DNA from: Brachionus koreanus
Lineage: Eukaryota > Rotifera > Eurotatoria > Ploima > Brachionidae
Assembly (NCBI GenBank): GCA_016987375.1
Contig: PJRA01000183.1
Coordinates: forward strand, 108,322-169,888
Direction of reading: 5' to 3'
DNA: 61,567 nt
A model generated the notes under the pieces. That model did not search any database and had not been told where the DNA came from. It saw nothing but the letters and a program-made list of their open reading frames with translations. Both the position numbers and the translations under genes were made by a program. This document shows positions 1 to 10,411 of the stretch, piece after piece (position 1 is the first letter of the stretch; each line of letters starts with the position of its first letter).

Positions 1-658
1 AAATTCTTTACATCAGAAAAAAAAAACAGAACTTAATATCATTTTTATTTTCTGAGATATTCGCTTTTAATTTTTGTCCATTTACTTATGCATCACCCGT
101 TAGAAAAGAATTTTTCAAATCGTCTTCTGAATCTTGATTTGAGTAGTTCAATTTCTAAATTTGAATGGATGTATGTTATACGAGTTTTTTGTGGGTAAAA
201 CTTGATTTGTTTTAAGAAAGATATTGATGGTTTTGATGAGGAAGATCAATTTTTGTTTACGAGTGTTCAGACGAGGCGATAAAAAGTAATTCTTAAAGTA
301 ATTCTACACAGGTATCACAAACAACTGTAGGTAATTTTCCACAAAATGCGGCGCTTGAAATTTCAAATACAGATGTTGTTTAGAAACAAACTATTTTACT
401 CTTCAAAATTTAACGATTATACCTTAAACTTTTATTTTTAACATGTCTTGGCATGCACTAAACATGCTTCTTCGACTATAAATGCACATCTTCTTAAGCA
501 AAAAATCTTTCCAAGCAAAAAAATACGGTATTTTTTGAAAAATTTAATTCTAACTAAGTAAATTTAAACAAATAAAAATATTTAATAAAAAAATAATTAT
601 ATTAGAAAATTCGATAATACAATTTTCAAAACTAAAGATTTAAATTATTTTCTTCTAG
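1..658. other. Upstream intron or intergenic DNA of the PLCE1-like gene
   Basis: This stretch ends in a pyrimidine-rich AG acceptor (TTCTTCTAG, ending at 658), so at least its right part is intron. It has more balanced base composition between about 85 and 360 than the usual intron here. One plus-strand frame from an ATG at 88 stays nearly open, with stops near 198 and 280, but I recognise no domain in it. It could be a decayed exon or mobile-element relic. No PLC N-terminal domain (CDC25-like, PH, EF hands) is visible, so those exons lie further upstream. Confidence 0.4.
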
Positions 659-3600
659 GTCAAGATATTTACTTTCGTTTATTGGCTTTTCAAAATATCT
701 ATTGGACAAAGATAATTTTTTATTTGAAATTGATAAAGAAGAAGACTTAAATACACATATAAGCAAAAAAATAAATAATCATGATAGACTTGATAAATCG
801 GATAAAATGGATTATCCATTGTCGTTTTATTATATTGCTTCATCACATAATACATATTTAACTGGACATCAGCTTAAAGGTGAATCTTCTGCTGAAATAT
901 ATAGAACTGCTCTAAGATCAGGCTGTCGCTGCGTTGAATTAGATGTATGGGATGGTGATGACGGATCACCCGTTGTCTATCATGGTAGAACCTTAACTAG
1001 CAAAGTAAGCTTTCAAACAGTAGTCGAAGTAATAAATGAGAGTGCATTTGAAACGTCTCCATATCCAGTAATACTTTCTATTGAAAACAGATGTTCATTG
1101 CAACAACAAGTCAAAATGGCGCATATTTTTTTAAAAACTTTCGGTGACAAACTTGTCAAAGATTACATTTTTGAGTCTGACTCTGAGCATCCACTGCTTC
1201 CGTCACCAAATCAACTAAAATACAAAATTTTGATAAAGAATAAAAAACTTAATAAAATGACAATTCAAACTCAAGAATCAAACGTCATGGGAAAAAAAAA
1301 CTCGGCAAAAAAAATTCAAAAGCAATCTACAGAAAATGTTGATTTTGATTTATCCAATTCAAAAGAAAATCTTGAACTATTCGATGACAACTTTTCGAGC
1401 CTGACAAATTTTATCACCGGACCAGTTAAGCGCATAAGAACAATCTCTACTCGATTAGCAACCAATTCACAAAACGAAACACAAAACAAATCAACTCAAA
1501 TCCACAAAAGCAAATCACTCACAGATTCCTCTTTTAATAAGCTAAATATCAAAAGTGATGAAAATCAAGATTCGTTTAATGCAGATATAAATTTAAATCT
1601 TCCGATATCACCAACGACTTTGACAAATCAATCAAATAATCCATCTATTTCTACTTCAAACGCTGAAATAAATCAAATTATGGATGCCGATAGTGATTTG
1701 AAAAAAAATCGATTCTATCGTAATAGTTTGAGAAATAATTCTATAGAAATAAATCCCAAAATTCATAGAACACAATCTATTTTACCAATTACTTCATCCA
1801 ATATTAAGCTAAATCAATTGGTAATTTCAAATTCAATAAATCCATTAAAAAAACAAGCTAAAGCGAACCAACAAAACCCCCAAGTTGCCGAAGAGCTCTC
1901 CGATTTAGTTGTATATACACAAGCGGTAAAATTTAGAGAATTAAATTTAATACCTTCAAATATTGATACTGGAAAAACAATATTTTACAATCCCCTAAAG
2001 TTAAGTCCTCAATATTCACACATTCAAAATTCAAATAACAACAGCAAAAAATCACTGAATAATCTAAATTATTCGAGATTTTTTTACAATCAAAATCAAT
2101 TGATAACACAACAAAGTTTAAGCAGCTCGGGCACAGATGGTTCTAAATTTGATTTAAATATAAGATATAAAAGTTTAACTGAGTCTGTTTCTCAGAATCA
2201 GCCAAATAAATTTTTGAACCAAAATAGTTATCTTTTGACAAGCCAAATTAGCGAGAATCAATTTCAAGCAAATAATACACCATATAGTTATCAAATTGTT
2301 TCTCTAAATGAATCAAAAGCTAAGCAATTGTGTAAAAAACGAGCAACAGATGTTATATGGTAAGTATTGTATTTTTTAAAATTTTAGTTTAGGTTAACAG
2401 ACCTAATAGAAGAGGATAAACAAGACAACAATTTGTCCATTAAACAAAATAAAATATTAAAGACCTTCAATTTTATCTTTTAAAAACGAAATGAATCTTA
2501 AGCAAATAAAATATCATTTTTGAATTTTTCTCACTAACATTTAACCATGACGTATTCATAAAAAACTTTTCACCTATTTAAAAACTTAAGTTCTTTTAAA
2601 ATAATTTAAAAATTTTGGCATATATGTGATGTACGGACTAACGGACGTCACCATCCCTCAAAGACTCAAATCCATTTTTTATTTTATATATAAGCGATGC
2701 ATGCATTCTTTTAGAGATTAAAATAAAGCATTGAATAAAAGAGAGAACTTGTTTCAATTCTACTAAACGTAAGAATAAGCTTAGCAAGCTAATTCTTCAC
2801 ATATACGCAATAGGTGAACGTTGTAAAAAAGTGTCAGTTTTATTAGTAAAAAAATAAAAGTAATTTAATCAATCAATTAATCAATGAAAAAACGCAAAAT
2901 TATTTCTTTCTTATATTGTTATGAGATCTTGAAATATGAACTGTTAAACCCCATTCATTTTTCACAAACTTTTCAATTCCGTTTTTCTTGCAAATTAAAC
3001 ACTGAATGACACAATCATTAGTTTTACCATTATCTAAAATCTTTTTTACAATTTCTTTCGACCTACCAGAACTGATAGGTATTTTATGAAAATTTTTCTA
3101 ACTCTAATGCAGCCTGCTTTACTTTACTTAGACTATGATTATTTGATTTCAAGCTCAATTCCTTAATTTTTTCATTCATTTTATCCTCTAAAGATTTGCT
3201 TTTTTCCATTTCCAATTGATTGAAGCAAAAAGCAAAAAAATGTTCACCTATTTTTTATAAGACAAAAATTAGGTGAACATTATATAAAAAAATTATGTGA
3301 TCAAAAATATGTGAACATTTGTTCACCTATTGCGTATGGTATATTATTTTTTCGACAAGTAAATTTCGTCAAGATAATTTTCGACAACTTAATTTCGACA
3401 AATAATAATTAAGAAAATTAATTTTCGACAAAGCAAATAAAACTCGCCAAATTTATTTTCGAATAATATATATTCGACAAACTGTTATAATGGATGATTT
3501 AGTAGATTCAATTAGCAATCTGAGCTTATCGCTTACTGCAAATTAGTTGCATGTCTTGCCTTTGTGCCACCCGATGATGTAATTGAAACATTTGTTTTGC

Positions 3601-6600
3601 TAAAAAAGCAGGCACCAGTCAAATTAATTAAATTGTATAAATATTTTGAAGACAATTACATAGGAGCAAGAGGAAAATGATTATAATACTCAAGATGTTA
3701 TAAAATATTTAAGTAATTTATCTCGTTTAATTGAATATCATTTATTTTTTTTAATTGTAATAATTTATCGATGTATATTTTTTTATCTAATTCTTTTATC
3801 TAATAAATTTTTTGTCGAATTTTCGCACTTTTGTCCAATTAATTATCGTCGAAATTATATTTTACGAAATCATTTGTCGAATTTATTTTCTTGTCTAATT
3901 AATCTTGTCGAAAATTACCTTTACGAAATTTACTTGTCGAAAGAACGCAGATTCATTGCGTATATGCTCAAATTATAGGCATTGTGAATTTTAACAAAAT
4001 TTATTTTTTATGACAAAATAAACTTTACTGTGAATTTAAATAAATCACTAACATTTTTCTAAAATAATATCAGCTTTGAAATTATTTTTAAGAATGAATA
4101 TTTTATTATTTAATACTTTTTGGATAAAATACAGTAAATATCTGTTTCTTTAATCCTATATGTGAAGAATTTCAGTTTTAAAGAATTCAAATAAAAAAAA
4201 AATTCTTTCTTTTTTGATTGATTAAAACTTAGTTAAATAAAACATCTAAAATAATAATGAAGAATGAAGCATATTTTTTGCACAATTTTTCTTGAATATT
4301 AACTTGTAATAACTTTTTTTTTAAGAAATGAAAATAATAATCAATTAAAATATAATTGAAGTTTTATTTTTTAGGGTGCAACAAAGCATGTTGTTCTTTT
4401 TTTTTTGCAGTATTTTTTTTTGATGTTTTATTTAGCAAAACTGAACAGTAAAGTTTATTTTGTCATAAAAAATAAATTTTGTAATAATAATAATAATAAT
4501 AAATAATAATAATAAATAATAAATAATAATAAATCATAATAAATAATAATAATAAATCGCATTTTGTAATTTAAGTCACACCGAAACCCAGTTGATTCGA
4601 TGCTATCCAAATGCAAGGAGATTTGACTCTTCAAATTTTTCACCATTAAACTTTTGGTCATGTGGAATGCAATTGATTGCTCTAAATTATCAAACAATTG
4701 ATAATTTTCAGATTCTCAATCATTCATTGTTCGAGCAAAATTCAAATTCAGGTTATGTTTTAAAACCTGAAGTATTGTGGAATAAATGTCACCCTGAATA
4801 TGGAAAATTCAATCCATTTGAGAAAAAAAAAGATGGAAATTTTTTGTCCCTGACTATTCGTCTAATATCTGGCCAGTATTTAATCGAATCAAACAATAAA
4901 AACGCTGCTAGTAGCAATAGCATTAGCTCAACTGCAAGTTTGTCTCTTAACATCCCAAATACTCAAAATCCAACTGCAGTTTCTAACAATGCTTACTCGA
5001 ACCATTCTTCAAATATTACAGGTCAAAATACATCGAATGTTTCTAATCTGAATTATCAAAGAAATATCGGAATAGAGTTACTCCATTCAACAAGTCTCTA
5101 TATTGAACTTGAAGTAGTTGGAATTCCATGTGATAGTACTAAAGAAAAGACTAAAGTAATCAATAAAAATTCATTGAACCCAACATGGAACGAAGAATTT
5201 ATTTTTCATGTAAGATTTTTTTATTATTACTAGTGTTTAAAAACGAAGGAATTGTATCGTTTATTGTCTAGCATTCAAAGAGTTTAATTTTTATTTTTTT
5301 GAAATAAATTTTATAGTCATTTTGTTAATTTAATAGGATTAGTATATAAATCTACAGTCAACAAAAAACTTTAAGAAAAATTAATTCATTTTAAATTTTT
5401 TTAATCGTTTATTCAAGCATTTTCGATGTTGATGATAACATTATTTTACGAAATTAAATAAAAATAGTTAAAATTTTAATATCATAGTTAAAATTATCTG
5501 ATTTTTATAATTTTTTTTTATTTAGATTGCTTTTCCCGATTTGGCATTTCTTAAATTCACCATTTTTGAGAACAATGGAAATCATGTAATATCACAACGA
5601 GTTATTCCAGTTAAACATTTAAAACAAGGGTATAGGCATTTGAAGCTTAGAAACAATCAAAATCAACCATTAGAAATGTCAAGCTTATTTATATATTCTC
5701 GACAAAAAATTGAAAATATTGATAAATTGCCAACTAATTTAAACTCAAACTGTGCATATTTTCCAAGCTCAAATGAAATAAATTCATCTAGTATGCTTTC
5801 AGTTTCGAGTAAATCTAAACAAAAGCAGTTTAAGTTATTGATTTATGGCTTAAACGGAGTAAATGATGATGATAATGGAGTACAAGTTAAAGTTGGCCCA
5901 GATACAACAGTATTCCAAGTAATAGAACAGGCATTAGCCAAAGTCGATAAGAATTCGGCTCAAGATTTCAAAGAAAAACAAAATTTCATTCTAGTACAAG
6001 AGTGTGATAGAAAATGGTCGAGCCATTCAGCCAATATAGAAAGAACAAGTTCAAAATTAATCAATCCATTAAAGCAAAAGCATTTAAGTTCATATCGACA
6101 TTTAAGAGCCAAGAGTTTATGTGTTTTCTATAACAATGCTGGTCTAGCTTCGAACAAGATAAACGAAAAAAAAATCATATCTAATAACTTGTATGTATTT
6201 GATTCAAAAAATTCTTTAAATCAAACAAAATCAAATAAAGAGATGAGAATCTTAGAGTTTGGAGAGAAAATTTTGGAAGTTCAAAATAATTTTAAGGAAC
6301 CAGCAAAATTTATCGTCAGAGAAAAGTCTACATTTTTGGTTAGTATTTTTTGTTCTATTTTTTATTAATTCTTATTTGATCGTGAAATAATGAAAAAATC
6401 GGAAATATTCCATAAATTATTAAATTTTCTACTTTTGACAGTTGTTAAATGAAAGAAGTATTTTCTATATCAAATATTTCATAATCTTTTCTTAACTATT
6501 CAAATATATTTTTACATGAATGGTTATTATTTATTTGTTTAACAAAGAATAATTCAAGTTTATAATAAATTTGTTTAATTGACTCCAATTTTAGTACTTA

Positions 6601-9108
6601 GAAGAGAATATAAACTCTTTTCAACTTTCTTCATCTTATTTCAACATTGAATTAAATTCAATTTTCCAATACTTTGCATATTCTTCACAAGTTTTAGGCA
6701 ACATTTTAATGTGTTTTTGTCAGAGGGTGCTAATAAGACTATATGGTCTCAGCAAGCAAGAATCGACAAATTCGGCTTACCAACCACTACATCAACTTTC
6801 AAATCAGTACATAGTGATAACATTTGATCGATGAAAAAATTGAATAAATATGTTGATAATATTCCTCCTTGTTTAACTCCTTTTATTGGAAACTGAGTAC
6901 TTTTTTCTTCATCTACTTTGATGATCACTTTAGAAATTTCATATTTTGTTTTATTTTTATTAAAAAAATGAAATGAAAAGATTGAAAAAATCTTCAATTT
7001 TGCTTTCTTTGAAATGAAAGACCATATAAATTCAAATTTTCTTGAATCAGCAAAGCAATCATTTAGAGTTAGATTTTAAGTCTAGCTTATTAGATTTTTT
7101 GGCTCTGTTGAATCATTTTGTGCGTGATCTTAAACAATTATCCCATTTAAAATCTCTAATTTTAAAATTTTTTTATCAAAAAATGATTTTACTATTTAAA
7201 AATTGAATTTTTTGGTTGATTCAAATAACATTTTAAACATTTCTTAATGTTTATTCTCGTTATTTCAGTCAAAAATTAAACCCCAAATGTTTCTGACAGA
7301 AATTGCTTAATCCACTAGTTTAATTTTGAATTTTACACTTGGTTTTTTAAGTTTTTTCTTCAATGAAAAAATTAATTTAGTACAAGGTTAACTAAACTAG
7401 ATATAACTAATTACGAATGACAATGAATTTTCAACTAAGTTGAATCAATGTTTTTTAATCTTTCTTTTAAAAATTTATGATTTTGTGTTTTGTTTTTTTT
7501 TTTTGTTTAATTAAATAGGATTTGTGGTAAAAAGAAGGCAAGTAAGATAGTTATGATCTAGATGATGATTAGTAAGATTTTTAAAAAGCAAGAAAATTTA
7601 ATTTATGATTTTTAATTTTAAATAATTAACTATTAAAAAATCAACAAAAATCTTGCTCTAAATATAAATTGGAAATTTTTCCTTACGTGTAAAATTATAT
7701 TCATATATTTCTAATCCTTAGATACACAATTTTTTTTTAAATATTAAGTATCAAAAGATCACTTGAGAAATAATAAAATAATCTCTCAATAACAAAAAAT
7801 TGAAAATTAAAGCATCTCTAACTAAATCTTCAAGTAATTAATAAAAAGTTTTTTTATTTGGTTTTAGAGCTAACTTTTCCTTTTTTTTCATTAAAAAAAA
7901 ATTCAAATATGTCCAAAAAATATAATGAAAGAAAAAAATTCATTAGAATCATCAAAAACAATTCACTCGATTATAACATAATTGCAAACACAATAGATAC
8001 ATTTTTTAAAAGTCCCCTTTTCAATATCAAAGCTTTGTCTTCCTTCGAACACAATTTTAAAAAAGAATCAAGCGTTTCCTTTGAGGGGCAAATTTTAGAT
8101 CTGATAACCAACTTAATTAAGCATTTAGATTTAAATTTCATGTATCAAAATGTAAAAAATTGTATTGAAACAAAATTAAAATCTTAATGACTTTTTTTTA
8201 AGCCATTCAGTAATGAAACTAGTCAAGCGAATGAAATAAACAAGAAAATAACAAACAAAGTAAATAATGGTTTCATGGGAATGAAAAATCTTCTCAAAAG
8301 GAAAAAATCTGCCCCAGAACAAGAGTTGAATAAAATAATAATCGAAAACGCTGAAATACGATCTAAGAACTCGCACCCTAAAATGTCTTTGCAATCAAAT
8401 TCCATAGGAGCATTGTATACTTATCAAATTCACTTAAATGAGAGCTGTTGCGTTGAAATTAACGCTTCACAAAAAGATAGTTCTGTTGGCAACATTTTAA
8501 TCCAAACATTGAATAAGTTAAAAAATGTTGAAGATCCGAATGAATATTGTCTAATTGAGTACATAGAATATGAAAATATGACAAGCAAAGAATTAATTGA
8601 AAATAGAAAAAATACTTTCTATAGCCAAGATGATAAGCGTTTGATCAAAACTCGAATTCTTGGACAAAACGAGAACCTATTTTTGCTTCAATATGTGTGG
8701 AACCAAATGAAAAACGACAATAAAGATGGATTCAAATTTGCGAAAGTAATTTTGACCCGTAGCAGTCTATTGCCACAACTTAAATCCTCACCTCTAAAAA
8801 AAACTCATCAAGGTACTAATACGCAAGATCGAATAAAATTTTCCAAGTTGGTACGACAGAAATCATTTGATGAATCGTTTGATGATCTAAATCAAAATAA
8901 CGACCAAAAAGAAGTCATGAAAACAAAAAAAATTATGTTGAAAAATTTGAACGATGTTTTTCAAACAGAAAAAAGAAAAAAGCCAGTGTGTTTTAATGAA
9001 AGTTTAAAATTTGAAGAAATGAATGACTCAAATGCCCGAAAAAAATCATCTGAGAAACAAAATCGTAGACAATCTACTTCAACCTTAAAGCGTCTATTTA
9101 AGTTTTGA
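659..9108 (+). CDS. PLCE1: Phospholipase C epsilon-like, 5'-incomplete (5 exons in window)
   Basis: This is a phosphoinositide-specific phospholipase C that cleaves PIP2 to IP3 and diacylglycerol at membranes; the epsilon class is an effector of Ras-family GTPases. Exons 659-2359, 4576-5209, 5526-6338, 7870-8151 and 8203-9108 join in phase (about 1,444 residues). The X box carries both catalytic-histidine contexts (SSHNTYLTGHQLKGESS and VYHGRTLTSK). A low-complexity X-Y linker of about 250 residues follows, then the Y box (ELSDLVVYTQAVKF; IRCYPNARRFDSSN; QLIALNYQT), a C2 domain with an Asn/Ser-rich insertion (ending NPTWNEEFIFH) and two Ras-association-like domains (exons 3 and 5). The two RA domains mark the epsilon class. 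The 3' end of intron 3 (7870) is the least certain join. Exon 4 (KKNSNMSKKYNERKK onward) is poorly conserved. The CDC25 and PH regions are not in the window. Confidence 0.9.
2900..3209 (-). pseudogene. Small C2H2-like zinc-finger protein inside TIR element, frameshifted
   Basis: On the minus strand an ATG at 3209 opens a frame of about 42 residues (MEKSKSLEDKMNEKIKELS...LELEKFS) that stops. A second frame starts there at once and runs to a TAA at 2900-2902. It holds CVIQCLICKKNG, then NEWGLTVHISRSH, that is C-x2-C and H-x4-H with usual zinc-finger spacing. A single frameshift near 3090 separates the two parts. Joined, it would be only about 100 residues, too short for a transposase. It may be an accessory or regulatory DNA-binding protein of the element, or the N-terminal BED/FLYWCH-like finger of a deleted transposase. 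Confidence 0.55.
3338..3954 (+). mobile_element. MULE-type DNA transposon, internally deleted, 9-bp target duplication
   Basis: The element is bounded by 9-bp direct repeats ATTGCGTAT at 3329-3337 and 3955-3963. Starting 12 bp inside each boundary are inverted arms that begin TTTCGACAAGTAAATTTCGT (3349-3368; complement at 3922-3941). Each arm continues for more than 100 bp with repeated TTCGACAA units of declining match. Long repeat-rich inverted arms and a 9-bp duplication are the hallmark of Mutator-like elements. A fragment of a Mutator-type transposase lies between the arms. The insertion disrupts the right terminal repeat of an older element, so it is the younger of the two. Confidence 0.85.
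3540..3680 (+). pseudogene. C-terminal scrap of a Mutator-like transposase
   Basis: The frame from 3540 reads KLVACLAFVPPDDVIETF, then a variable spacer and YKYFEDNYIGARGK before TGA at 3678. In animal MULE transposases the pattern 'ALAFVP-DDV-AF ... YFE-TYIG' follows the DDE core, so the family assignment is from remembered family pattern plus the flanking arms. No catalytic core and no start are present. The upstream frame from an ATG at 3490 (MDDLVDSISNLSLSLTAN) stops just before, suggesting a frameshift. It cannot encode an active enzyme. Confidence 0.65.
3994..4482. mobile_element. MITE-like element with 38-bp perfect terminal inverted repeats
   Basis: Positions 3994-4031 (beginning ACAAAATTTATTTTTTATGA) are the exact reverse complement of 4445-4482. 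The interior is A/T-rich and has no open frame. The element abuts the nested pair on its left and an AAT microsatellite on its right, all inside one PLCE1 intron. The duplication may be TA or TAA but low complexity prevents a firm call. A similar interior phrase (GCAGTATTTTTTT) recurs near 10,015, where a related decayed copy may lie. Confidence 0.75.
4483..4557. repeat. AAT trinucleotide microsatellite
   Basis: About 75 bp of imperfect (AAT)n with occasional AAAT and one ATC interruption. It sits directly against the right terminal repeat of the preceding element and ends about 18 bp before the PLCE1 exon acceptor, so it occupies the region where a polypyrimidine tract would be expected. Confidence 0.9.
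6600..6997 (-). pseudogene. LINE reverse-transcriptase relic in PLCE1 intron 3
   Basis: The minus strand reads FPIKGVKQGGILSTYLFNFF, the conserved palm motif of non-LTR retrotransposon RTs, followed by KPNLSILAC then a stop, DHIVLLAPS. In an active RT this would be ACADDIVLLAPS, so one stop and an Asp-to-His change sit in the catalytic YADD-type box. Downstream, after a frameshift, CEEYAKYWKIEFNS resembles the segment after the active site. It is inserted antisense to the host gene within the 6339-7869 intron. Confidence 0.8.
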
Positions 9109-10407
9109 TTCTATTAAAAGTTATTAACAAATTGATTATAAAAGAATGTTTGTCTGATGGAGCTGATGATGTCATTTGAAGATTTAAATATGATTTATTT
9201 ATCATATATAATGATATAAAAGTCCAGAAATAATTTTTTGAATCTAAATGATTAAATTTGTAAGGTTTTGATCAATTAAAAAAAGCTTTTATAATCATCC
9301 TTTTTAAATTAACGACATTGCCAAACTCATTCTTCCGTCTGTTAATTCCAATAATCCAAATCAAGTCTCATGGCATCAATAATTTTTTTTTTAATTTTAT
9401 TTATCTAAAAATAAGTTTATTTATTTTCTTGAGTATTTTAACAAATAAAATTTTTATACAATTTTATAAATTTATTTAAATTGATAAAAAAACCTTATAG
9501 CTCTCCCTTCAACTTGGGAAGTTGTTTTCTTATGGTTAAACAGATTTTAATTACATCGAATATTAAAAGATTAATCACAATTAGAATTTTACTTGTGAAT
9601 TTTTTTATTTTAAAGCAAAAAAGATCTTTCAAGTTTATTCAAGAACTTAATAATCCTATAGGACTCTTAGTGTGTTTGATTTAGGATCTTATACCAAGCT
9701 GGATTAGGATCCTATACTTTGCTGAATCAGGATTTTGGTCCGGAAAATTGCTAGATTGTTGAGTAAATACCTTGCAAGTTCCCAATTAGGATTCTATCAA
9801 GAAAAGGTTTTTGGAAATTGGTGCCTATTTTGAACCAATTTGTTCCAAACAAAAGTAAAGCATACTTTGTCGCATCTTTTTTACAAAAAATATTTTTTCT
9901 GATGTAAAAAAAAAGACAAAATATAAAACATTAATAAGATTTTAATTGATTATTGATTCAAAAAAAACACAGTAAAAATTTTATTTTAACTAAAAAAAGG
10001 CTATATTTTAGCTTTTTGCAGTATTTTTTTGAAAACAGTTTATTTTAGGAAATTTTAACTTATCAGAATAGGAATAATTTTTCCTTTTACTGCTCATAAC
10101 TAAAATTATTTTTGAATTACTATTATTCATGACCAGATAGCTCTTGACCAAATAAACAGAGAATAGAAATAAATTTTAGAAAAAAAAAGTAGAAAAAGTT
10201 TTTTTTTTTCAAAAAAAATTTTTAAATAAGACAAAATATTCTGCTGAATTTTGTATTAAATTAACATATTTAGCAATTAACAAAATATCTAAATTATTTT
10301 TTAAATAAATAGCTAAATTTTATAGATATACATATATATATGTAATTTTAAACATATTAATTTTTAGTTTCGGATTTCGTTCGTCATCAAATGAAAGTAA
10401 AGTTAAA
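9109..10407. other. PLCE1-GOLGA2 intergenic region
   Basis: Low-complexity A/T-rich DNA. A weak frame at about 9,490-9,680 has no recognisable motif. Around 9,840-10,040 there are phrases shared with the 3994-4482 element (AGCATACTTTGTCGCA; GCAGTATTTTTTT), so a decayed copy is possible. An AG acceptor-like site (TTTTTAG, ending near 10,368) lies shortly before the next start codon. Confidence 0.4.
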
Positions 10408-10411
10408 ATGA
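10391..10411 (+). promoter_or_regulatory. Six-codon uORF overlapping the GOLGA2 start codon
   Basis: ATG AAA GTA AAG TTA AAA TGA: the TGA (10409-10411) overlaps the main ATG (10408-10410). If the transcript starts upstream of 10391, ribosomes would end here and have to reinitiate at the overlapping start. The only other upstream signal is the TTTTTAG acceptor near 10,368. Confidence 0.4.

Larger units (their letters stand above)
2800..3966. mobile_element. TIR element carrying a zinc-finger ORF, split by a nested MULE
   Basis: The left end 2800-2819 reads CATATACGCAATAGGTGAAC. Its exact inverted repeat is found at 3321-3337 plus 3964-3966, which become contiguous if the inserted element and one copy of the 9-bp duplication (3338-3963) are removed. 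The original element was therefore about 540 bp with 20-bp perfect terminal repeats. The core AGGTGAAC/GTTCACCT recurs inside the right arm (about 3240-3280), as subterminal repeats do in cut-and-paste elements. A minus-strand zinc-finger frame fills the middle. I see no clear target duplication for this outer element, and the superfamily is unknown. Confidence 0.75.

Noticed and set aside
6600..6840. Plus-strand open frame after an acceptor at 6593, as an extra PLCE1 exon
   Set aside because: It is the antisense shadow of the LINE reverse-transcriptase relic, whose motifs read on the minus strand.
7120..7860. Additional PLCE1 exon inside the 6339-7869 intron
   Set aside because: No frame with acceptor, donor and correct phase shows RA-like conservation.
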